Of a stretch of 6,178 nt of DNA, positions 1 to 5,354 are shown piece by piece. This DNA is from CAIXRL01 sp964619155 (lineage in GTDB: Bacteria > Eisenbacteria > RBG-16-71-46), in contig CAZUEM010000198.1 of the NCBI GenBank assembly GCA_964619155.1, forward strand, positions 1 to 6,178, written 5' to 3'. The position numbers and the translations under genes are program-made. Within the stretch, counting starts at the first letter, position 1; each line of letters opens with the position of its first letter. A model generated the notes under the pieces. It was given only the letters and a program-made list of their open reading frames with translations. It had not been told where the DNA came from and did no database searches.

Positions 1-33
1 CCGAACGCCATGATGTCACGGAGGTTTCCGTTG

Positions 34-843
34 ATGCGTTTCCGTCCCTGGCTCGCCCTGGGGCTCGCGCTGGTGTGCCTCACCGCGCTGGACGCCGGCC
101 AGGCCCGGGCCGCCGCCACGGTCTCCCGCCTGAACCTCGTGCTCTCGGGCATCCCGACGAGCGTCGCGGGCGGCGACTTCAACGACGCGATCGAGGACTA
201 CAACCACCGGCAGCTGGACCCGCTCGGTTACGAACGGCTCAAGAGCCTGTCGTTCACCTGGGCGTTCGACGCCGAGCTGCGTTACTTCGTGCGCCCGAAC
301 TTCGCGGTGACGGCGGGTGTTTCGCACCTGCGCGTCTCGGAGCGCAAGGAGTTCCTGCCCAGCATCACGACCGGCGTCAACCTCAAGACCGAGATCCTGA
401 CCGTGCCGGTGCACGTGGGCGCGGCCTACTACCTGCAGCCGTACAACCAGGGCGACTTCCAGGCCCGCGCGTACTTCGGCGGCGGGATGATGCAGTTCAC
501 GCACTCGCGCGCGCGCTTCGAGCAGGTGCTGTCCATGTCCGAGTTCGACTCGGTGCTGGTCGCCCGCACGGGCGGCACCCAGCGCTACTCGCTGACGCAG
601 GACGCCCCGGGCTACTACGCCGAGGCGGGCGCGCACATGTTCTTCGCCAGCCGCTTCTCGGCGATGGTGGGCATCGTCTACCGGAGCGGCATGCTGCGCG
701 GCATGCGGCTCGACGCCGCGGACTTCGACGGCGTGCCCGTGGACACGCCCCGCTACTCCGAGGTGACCAATCCCGACGGCAGCGAGTTCCAGGTGGACGT
801 GAGCGGGATCGGCGTCAAGATGGCGGTCGGCATCGGCTTCTGA
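34..843 (+). CDS. Predicted outer-membrane beta-barrel protein (exported)
   Basis: This 269-residue exported protein probably folds as a small outer-membrane beta-barrel; its specific role is unknown. Residues 1-26 form a Sec signal peptide: Arg at positions 2 and 4, a hydrophobic core LALGLALVCLTAL, and a likely cleavage at AQARA-type Ala residues. The mature part contains several stretches of alternating polar and hydrophobic or aromatic residues (about 72-100, 119-135, 142-162, 193-218), separated by polar loops. It ends in a strand-like segment VGIGF with terminal Phe, the usual signal for outer-membrane insertion. ATG codons also occur at 10 and 13, but GGAGG at 20-24 lies 9 nt before the ATG at 34, so I chose 34. 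The extra N-terminal residues would also put unusual charge ahead of the signal peptide. The gene is transcribed towards the eno-ftsB unit. I recognise the general barrel style (OmpX/OmpW-like size) but no specific family. Confidence 0.82.
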   Translation: MRFRPWLALGLALVCLTALDAGQARAAATVSRLNLVLSGIPTSVAGGDFNDAIEDYNHRQLDPLGYERLKSLSFTWAFDAELRYFVRPNFAVTAGVSHLRVSERKEFLPSITTGVNLKTEILTVPVHVGAAYYLQPYNQGDFQARAYFGGGMMQFTHSRARFEQVLSMSEFDSVLVARTGGTQRYSLTQDAPGYYAEAGAHMFFASRFSAMVGIVYRSGMLRGMRLDAADFDGVPVDTPRYSEVTNPDGSEFQVDVSGIGVKMAVGIGF

Positions 844-862
844 GGCCGGCCGCGAGACGACG

Positions 863-896
863 GCGGGGCGGGCGCGATCGAGAGCGCCGGCCCCGC
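863..896. terminator. Imperfect G/C hairpin between convergent genes
   Basis: Arms 863-875 and 884-896 pair over 13 positions with one G-G mismatch (870/889) and an 8-nt loop. The hairpin sits in the 69-nt gap between the stops of the barrel gene (843) and the ftsB-like gene (913), where a bidirectional terminator is expected. The T tract is poor on the plus strand (CTTCGTTT, 896-903) and absent on the minus strand. It may therefore act weakly, or mainly as a 3'-end stabiliser. Confidence 0.5.
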
Positions 897-912
897 TTCG
901 TTTCCGGCGCGC

Positions 913-1278
913 TCAGTGCGCCAGCGAGTCCGCGGGCGGGTCGCCGAGCCGGTAGATGATCTCGTTCGGCCGCGCCATGCCCTGCCCGCGCAGCACCTCC
1001 TCGGCGTGCTCGGCGCGGCCCCGGCGGTCGTCGAGCCGCGCCTCGAGCTTCGCGGTCTCGGCCTTCACGCGCGCGGTCTCGGCCTCGGACTCGGCGAGCT
1101 GCTGCCGCAGGCGCAGGATGCGCCACCAGCTGTGGTCCGAGAGCACGGCGGCGTAGAGCAGCCAGACCGACGCCGCGAGCATCACCCAGCGCAGCCACGG
1201 GCGGCCGCCGCCGGACGGCAGGTAGGGGGAGCGGAGCGGGCGCCGCAGCACGCGTCCGGTGATGTCTCGGGGTCGCAC
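913..1278 (-). CDS. ftsB: FtsB/DivIC-type septum formation initiator protein
   Basis: This is a small bitopic membrane protein of the FtsB/DivIC family. In well-studied bacteria these proteins form a coiled-coil complex with FtsL and FtsQ (DivIB) and help activate septal peptidoglycan synthesis. The 121-residue chain has a basic, Pro-rich cytoplasmic N-terminus, one membrane span at about residues 28-46 (LRWVMLAASVWLLYAAVL), and a charged coiled coil at about 53-98 rich in Glu, Arg, Ala and Leu. It ends with ARPNEIIYRLGDPP, which matches the family's 'hypermodern' G-x-x-x-P-x-E-x-x-Y-R-L ending. Its position directly downstream of eno is a classic ftsB context. A GTG at 1284 would add two residues, but it overlaps the GGGAGG Shine-Dalgarno (1289-1284); the GTG at 1278 lies 5 nt after it and is preferred. 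Spacing from the eno stop is 94 nt, with two hairpins between. DivIC and FtsB are not separable by sequence alone here. Confidence 0.85.
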   Translation of the reverse strand: MRPRDITGRVLRRPLRSPYLPSGGGRPWLRWVMLAASVWLLYAAVLSDHSWWRILRLRQQLAESEAETARVKAETAKLEARLDDRRGRAEHAEEVLRGQGMARPNEIIYRLGDPPADSLAH

Positions 1279-1283
1279 GTCCA

Positions 1284-1290
1284 CCTCCCT
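1284..1290 (-). promoter_or_regulatory. Ribosome binding site of the ftsB-like gene
   Basis: The minus strand reads AGGGAGG here, a near-consensus Shine-Dalgarno. It is followed immediately by TG GAC and then GTG at 1278. A GTG beginning at 1284 uses the last base of this motif, so ribosome placement favours the 1278 start. Confidence 0.65.
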
Positions 1291-1304
1291 GTGGTGCGGC
1301 GGTC

Positions 1305-1329
1305 GGCCCCGCGCATCGCGCGCGGGGCC
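1305..1329 (-). other. Perfect 10-bp hairpin in the eno-ftsB gap
   Basis: GGCCCCGCGC (1305-1314) and GCGCGGGGCC (1320-1329) are exact inverted repeats around a 5-nt loop. In the eno-ftsB transcript this very stable stem lies about 14 nt before the ftsB Shine-Dalgarno. No T run follows it on the minus strand, so it is not a standard intrinsic terminator. It could partly attenuate transcription, set a processing or stability boundary, or simply reflect high GC. Confidence 0.55.
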
Positions 1330-1341
1330 CCGCGGGCTTCG

Positions 1342-1362
1342 CGGCGCCGTTCCGTGGCGCCG
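1342..1362 (-). other. Second inverted repeat just after the eno stop
   Basis: CGGCGCC (1342-1348) and GGCGCCG (1356-1362) pair over 7 bp around a 7-nt loop, 10 nt past the eno stop codon. Together with the 10-bp stem at 1305-1329, it makes a tandem double hairpin between a gene normally expressed very strongly (eno) and one needed at low level (ftsB). No T run follows on the minus strand. Confidence 0.45.
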
Positions 1363-1372
1363 TCCTTCGGCT

Positions 1373-2659
<1,287 letters not shown>

Positions 2660-2666
2660 GGGCGGC

Positions 2667-2696
2667 AGGCTACGAGCGGCCCGAAGCGAGCGTCAA
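2667..2696 (-). promoter_or_regulatory. Candidate housekeeping promoter of eno
   Basis: On the minus strand, TTGACG (2696-2691) is followed after 18 nt by TAGCCT (2672-2667). The first is a good -35 element; the second fits only the TAnnnT core of a -10 element. Transcription would begin about 2661-2660, at or one base before the first eno ATG at 2659. That would explain why no Shine-Dalgarno is present. This is a motif reading by eye only. Confidence 0.4.
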
Positions 2697-2710
2697 GGAA
2701 CGGACTCCCG

Positions 2711-2749
2711 CGGGGGGCCGGGGCCCGCGCCCGGGCCGGAATCCCCCCG
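2711..2749. promoter_or_regulatory. Large G/C dyad centred between divergent promoters
   Basis: CGGGGGG (2711-2717) is mirrored by CCCCCCG (2743-2749). Inside it CCGG (2718-2721) pairs with CCGG (2736-2739), and an alternative inner stem is GGCCCG (2722-2727) with CGGGCC (2732-2737). The dyad centre is near 2730, almost exactly midway between the two candidate -35 elements (ending 2696 and starting 2766). That suits an operator or structural element serving both promoters, but G/C-rich DNA produces dyads readily. It could also simply insulate the two transcription units. Confidence 0.4.
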
Positions 2750-2765
2750 TCCGGAGGGCACGGTC

Positions 2766-2795
2766 TTGACCGCCCCGTGACCGTCTCCCTAAGGT
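2766..2795 (+). promoter_or_regulatory. Candidate promoter of the sigma-factor operon
   Basis: TTGACC (2766-2771) and TAAGGT (2790-2795) are separated by 18 nt, a plausible housekeeping-sigma promoter with a TAnnnT -10 typical of high-GC genomes. The start of transcription would be about 2802. That gives a leader of about 50 nt before the sigma-factor GTG, or a leaderless start for the short ORF at 2804. The AAGGTG within the -10 could instead be a Shine-Dalgarno for that short ORF, in which case the true promoter lies further upstream. Confidence 0.45.
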
Positions 2796-2803
2796 GCGCC
2801 GCC

Positions 2804-2857
2804 ATGAAACATTGCCCCTCAGGGCCCCGTAGGCGGGCACAGGTGCTGGTGACGTGA
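2804..2857 (+). CDS. Possible 17-residue leader peptide coupled to the sigma gene
   Basis: ATG at 2804 opens a 17-codon frame (MKHCPSGPRRRAQVLVT) whose TGA at 2855-2857 overlaps the sigma-factor GTG at 2854 in a GTGA arrangement, the classic geometry for translational coupling. AAGGTG at 2791-2796 lies 7 nt before the ATG. Within it, GCCC (2814-2817) can pair with GGGC (2822-2825), or TGCCC (2813-2817) with GGGCA (2835-2839). These are mutually exclusive stems near the sigma ribosome site, so ribosome passage could change access to it. The peptide is basic and resembles nothing I know. It may be only a chance open frame in a 5' leader. Confidence 0.3.
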   Translation: MKHCPSGPRRRAQVLVT

Positions 2858-3423
2858 GCGGCGAAGATGCCGAACTGGTCCGCGGGGCGCTCGCGGGCGA
2901 CCAGAGGGCCTGCCGGGATCTCGTCCTCCGCTACCAGAGACAGGTCTTCTCGGTGCTCATGCGGGTCGTTCGCAGCCCTCAGGACGCCGAGGACCTCACC
3001 CAGGAAACCTTCGTCCGGATGTTCCGGGCGCTGGAGCGCTACGACCCCGAGCGGCCGTTCACGGCCTGGCTGTTCACGATCGCGACCCGCCTCGGCATCG
3101 ATCACCTGCGGCGGCGGCGCGTCAAGACGGTCTCGCTGAACTTCTCGGAGCCGGGTTCGACGGAAGAACGCACGATCGACGTGGAAGACCCCGGCCTGCG
3201 GCCCGACGACCTCGCGTCGCACGCCGAGGAGGAGGTCCGGGCGAAGGACCTCATCGATTCGCTGCCGGAGCACTACCGCATCGTGGTCGTCCTCCGGCAC
3301 CAGCAGGACCTGTCGTACGAAGAGATCGCGGAAGCGCTCAACATGCCGCTCGGCACGGTGAAGGCACGCATCCACCGCGCGCGGGCGCTGCTGAAGGACA
3401 AGCTCGAAGGCCCATCGTCATGA
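2854..3423 (+). CDS. ECF-family RNA polymerase sigma factor (RpoE-like)
   Basis: This is an alternative sigma factor that would direct RNA polymerase to a stress or envelope regulon once released by its anti-sigma partner, encoded next. The 189 residues contain only regions 2 and 4, the ECF layout. Sigma-2 spans about 20-90, with the RpoE-like core DAEDLTQETFVRMF (44-57) and region 2.4 ending in the basic DHLRRRR (83-89). An acidic linker (about 100-130) leads to sigma-4 at about 131-184, with the helix-turn-helix LSYEEIAEALNMPLGTVKAR (153-172) followed by HRARALLKDKL. The GTG at 2854 has AGGTG at 2841-2845 with 8-nt spacing. The stop overlaps the next start as ATGA (3420-3423). Its target promoters cannot be told from the sequence. 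It resembles the broad RpoE/SigW-type ECF groups that have zinc-finger anti-sigmas; the exact ECF group is not assigned. Confidence 0.96.
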   Translation: MSGEDAELVRGALAGDQRACRDLVLRYQRQVFSVLMRVVRSPQDAEDLTQETFVRMFRALERYDPERPFTAWLFTIATRLGIDHLRRRRVKTVSLNFSEPGSTEERTIDVEDPGLRPDDLASHAEEEVRAKDLIDSLPEHYRIVVVLRHQQDLSYEEIAEALNMPLGTVKARIHRARALLKDKLEGPSS

Positions 3424-4037
3424 ACACCTGTCCCGATCTCGAACTGCTGCAGGACTACCTCGACGGCGAGCTCGTGCCCGAGCAGTCGCTCGCGATCGAG
3501 GCGCACGTCGCGACCTGCGCGAGTTGCGCGCGCGAGCTGGCGAGCTTCCGGCTCGTGTTCGACCGCCTCGAGCACCTGCCGCTCTGGGAGCCGAGCCCGG
3601 CCCTCGTGGACCGCGTGCTCGCCGAAGCCATGCCGGCGCACCCGGCCCGCTGGGTGAAGGTCGCCGGCTGGGCGTACGCCGCGAGTCTCGCCGTGAGCCT
3701 CGGCGGGCTCGCGCTGGCGCTCTCGGCCCCGGCCCCGCGCGCCTGGCTGGCCACGCTGGCCGGCGACGCCGCCAACTCGGTCGTCCGCTCGTTCCTGTTC
3801 GTGCTGCAGTCGCTCAACGCCGGGCTCGTCAGCCTGCTGAACCTGTCCGGTGCGCCGGGCGAGTGGCTGCGGTCCCTGCCGGCGCTGCAGGCGGTGGTGA
3901 AGCCGCTGTCGCAGCCGGTGGTGCTGTTCACGGTCTGGGCCGCCCTGGTCGCCGGGGTGGCCGTGCTCTGGTGGATGCGTCCGCGCGCCGGTCGCGCGGT
4001 GAAGGGGAGCCGCCATGTGGGCGTCCTGGGGTTCTAG
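3420..4037 (+). CDS. Membrane anti-sigma factor with zinc-finger (ZAS) domain
   Basis: This protein is the likely cognate inhibitor of the sigma factor, holding it at the membrane until a signal arrives. The N-terminus is a zinc-binding anti-sigma domain: Cys4, then LLQDYLDGEL (9-18), and the H-x3-C-x2-C motif at His29, Cys33 and Cys36. A membrane span follows at about 79-101. A second hydrophobic, partly amphipathic stretch lies at 121-142, and a clear second span at 165-185 ends in WWMRPR and a basic tail (187-199), probably cytoplasmic. The loop between spans (102-165) could carry the sensory function. At 205 residues with at least two spans it is more complex than single-span RsiW/ChrR-type proteins. 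It overlaps the sigma stop by 4 nt (ATGA), and its last codons overlap the next gene by 23 nt. Whether the zinc finger senses redox state or the membrane part senses envelope state cannot be told. Confidence 0.92.
   Translation: MNTCPDLELLQDYLDGELVPEQSLAIEAHVATCASCARELASFRLVFDRLEHLPLWEPSPALVDRVLAEAMPAHPARWVKVAGWAYAASLAVSLGGLALALSAPAPRAWLATLAGDAANSVVRSFLFVLQSLNAGLVSLLNLSGAPGEWLRSLPALQAVVKPLSQPVVLFTVWAALVAGVAVLWWMRPRAGRAVKGSRHVGVLGF
4002..4009 (+). promoter_or_regulatory. Ribosome binding site inside the anti-sigma gene
   Basis: AAGGGGAG lies 5 nt before the ATG at 4015 and within the anti-sigma coding frame. It fixes the start of the third operon gene and shows that the 23-nt overlap (4015-4037) is genuine rather than a mis-called start. 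Confidence 0.7.
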
Positions 4038-5115
4038 GCTGTCGAAGTCCGCGCTCGCGGCGATCGCCGCGCTGGCGCTCGCGGGTGCGGCCGACGCGAA
4101 GGTCGTGGTCGTCCGGGACAGCGGCGAGAGCGTGAGCCGGGTTCGGATCTCGAGCGAGGGCGTCACGGTGGACCGCGCGCTGCCCGAGGGCGGCGCCGGC
4201 ATCGTCATCGCCGACTCGATCGGCGGCGGCGCCCTGGTCGTGGACAGCGGCGCCGGCATGGTGCGCCTCTTCTCCGACGCGCGCGTCGGCGCGGACGAGC
4301 GCCTCGACGGCGACGTGGTCGCGGTCTTCGGCAGCGCGCACGTCGCCGGCCACGTCACCGGCTCGGTCGTCGCGGTCTTCGGCTCGGTGGACTTCGAGCC
4401 CGGCGCCAGCGTCGGCGGCGACGCGGTCGCGGTCGGCGGCGCGGTCGAGGACGCCGACGGCGTGCGCATCGAGGGCCAGACGGTCTCCGTCGGGCTGGCG
4501 CCGCTCACGTTCGGCCTGCCCGGCGTGCCCGTCATGCTGGCCTGCCTCGCGCTCGGCTGGGTGGTGACGCTCTTCTTCGGCTGGGTGTTCGCGGCGCTCT
4601 TCCCCGAGCGGCTCGCGCGCGTCGCGGTCACCTCGTCGCGCCGCACGCTGCTCTCGCTGCTGCTCGGCCTGCTCGCGTTCCTGGTGATGCCGGTGTTCGC
4701 GATCCTGCTGGTCGTCACCGTCATCGGCCTGCCCATCGGCATCATGCTGCCGTTCGCCTACGTGGCGATCGTGTACGCGGGCCAGATCGCCGGCACCTAC
4801 GTGCTCGGCTCGAAGCTGGTGCGCCGCCCGCTCGGCGAGCGCGGCGCGCTGCCGGCCATCGTCGCCGGCTCGCTGCTCGTCGGCAGCTTCTTCGCCGTCG
4901 GCGTCATCCTGTGGAGCAGCCCCGGCACGGTGCGCACGATCGCGGTGTTCTTCCACCTCGTCGGCCTGCTGGTGATCACGGGCCTGTCGCTGATCGGCTC
5001 CGGCGCCTTCCTGCTCTCGCGCCTCGGCACCCGGCCGAAGAGCCTCGCCGAGGACGCGGCCGCGGGCCCGGCGCCGGACGCCGCGGCCCCCGGTCCGACG
5101 CCCGTCGCGGGCTGA
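4015..5115 (+). CDS. Exported bactofilin-like repeat protein with multi-span membrane domain
   Basis: This 366-residue protein is third in the sigma operon. Residues 1-28 look like a signal peptide or N-terminal anchor (SALAAIAALALAGAADA, likely cut before KVVVV). Residues about 65-160 hold Gly/Val-rich beta-solenoid-like repeats: VVAVFGS occurs at 101-107 and 118-124, a third copy reads AVAVGGA at 137-143, and a related turn QTVSVG ends the block. These resemble polymer-forming bactofilin repeats. From about 168 to 334 there are four or five hydrophobic spans (roughly 168-196, 211-238, 240-262, 281-300, 308-334), containing the motif VTVIGLPIGIMLPF (234-247). The tail (341-366) is Ala/Pro-rich and low in complexity. 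In the usual reading, the repeat domain is extracytoplasmic and tethered to the inner membrane. Such proteins are usually annotated 'polymer-forming cytoskeletal protein' or left unnamed. A role in envelope sensing or as sigma-regulon output is inferred from position only. Confidence 0.88.
   Translation: MWASWGSRLSKSALAAIAALALAGAADAKVVVVRDSGESVSRVRISSEGVTVDRALPEGGAGIVIADSIGGGALVVDSGAGMVRLFSDARVGADERLDGDVVAVFGSAHVAGHVTGSVVAVFGSVDFEPGASVGGDAVAVGGAVEDADGVRIEGQTVSVGLAPLTFGLPGVPVMLACLALGWVVTLFFGWVFAALFPERLARVAVTSSRRTLLSLLLGLLAFLVMPVFAILLVVTVIGLPIGIMLPFAYVAIVYAGQIAGTYVLGSKLVRRPLGERGALPAIVAGSLLVGSFFAVGVILWSSPGTVRTIAVFFHLVGLLVITGLSLIGSGAFLLSRLGTRPKSLAEDAAAGPAPDAAAPGPTPVAG
4315..4383 (+). repeat. 17-residue direct repeat in the beta-repeat domain
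   Basis: GTGGTCGCGGTCTTCGGC (4315-4332) recurs at 4366-4383 with a single base change. The offset is 51 nt, or 17 codons. Near-identity at third codon positions suggests a recent internal duplication of one solenoid rung, or strong codon constraint. A more diverged third copy begins about 4420. Confidence 0.6.
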
Positions 5116-5133
5116 CGCCGCACGGCTTCGCGG

Positions 5134-5165
5134 ACCGCCCTGGGTGACCTCACCCGGGGCGGTTT
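5134..5165 (+). terminator. Hairpin terminator of the sigma operon
   Basis: ACCGCCCTGGGTGA (5134-5147) and TCACCCGGGGCGGT (5150-5163) pair along 14 positions with one T-G wobble (5141/5156) and a tight loop. TTT (5163-5165) follows. It begins 18 nt after the stop of the membrane-repeat gene, where an intrinsic terminator is expected. The T tract is short, as is usual in high-GC genomes. Confidence 0.75.
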
Positions 5166-5182
5166 CGCGTCTGGGGCGGGCC

Positions 5183-5215
5183 ACCCGCGCGGCGGCCCGC
5201 GGGCAGGGCGCGGGT
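5183..5215. other. Nested inverted repeat in the gap before the peptidase gene
   Basis: ACCCGCGC (5183-5190) and GCGCGGGT (5208-5215) are exact inverted repeats enclosing the palindrome GCCCGCGGGC (5195-5204). The element sits between the operon terminator and the peptidase gene. It could be an operator, a second terminator stem or a GC-driven coincidence. I see no convincing -35/-10 pair in the rest of the 5166-5354 gap, so the peptidase promoter remains unlocated. Confidence 0.35.
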
Positions 5216-5354
5216 CCAAGAATGCCCTCCGGGCGGTCCGCCAGGCCATCGGCAACCAGCGCAGCCACAGTCGCTTGCGCGACCGAGGGTGAGGGCCCCC
5301 CGCGACCTCGCGTCCCGCACGCCGGTGGCATGTCGCTCGCGTTGGGGAAGAGGC

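Noticed and set aside
10..33. Upstream ATG codons at 10 and 13 for the barrel gene
   Set aside because: The GGAGG at 20-24 lies downstream of them and is well placed for the ATG at 34, where a clean signal peptide begins.
1184..1202. 13-nt CCAGCGCAGCCAC shared with the gap at about 5260
   Set aside because: One copy is within ftsB codons, and there is no flanking similarity or inverted repeat. It is a chance match in GC-rich DNA.
2697..2701. GGAAC as an ECF -35 element
   Set aside because: No GTC-like -10 element lies 16-20 nt downstream on the plus strand; the region there is the G-rich dyad arm.
3273..4745. 490-codon minus-strand open frame across the sigma operon
   Set aside because: Its Ser/Thr/Pro/Arg-rich low-complexity translation runs opposite three well-supported genes, so it is a GC shadow.
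3928..5331. 467-codon minus-strand open frame
   Set aside because: The translation is almost entirely Arg/Asp/His/Glu/Ala from antisense GC-rich codons, and it crosses the operon terminator. It is not a gene.
5166..5354. Promoter or small RNA gene before the peptidase
   Set aside because: TTGCGC near 5275 has no acceptable -10 partner, and no short gene with a ribosome site was visible. Only the nested inverted repeat could be supported.
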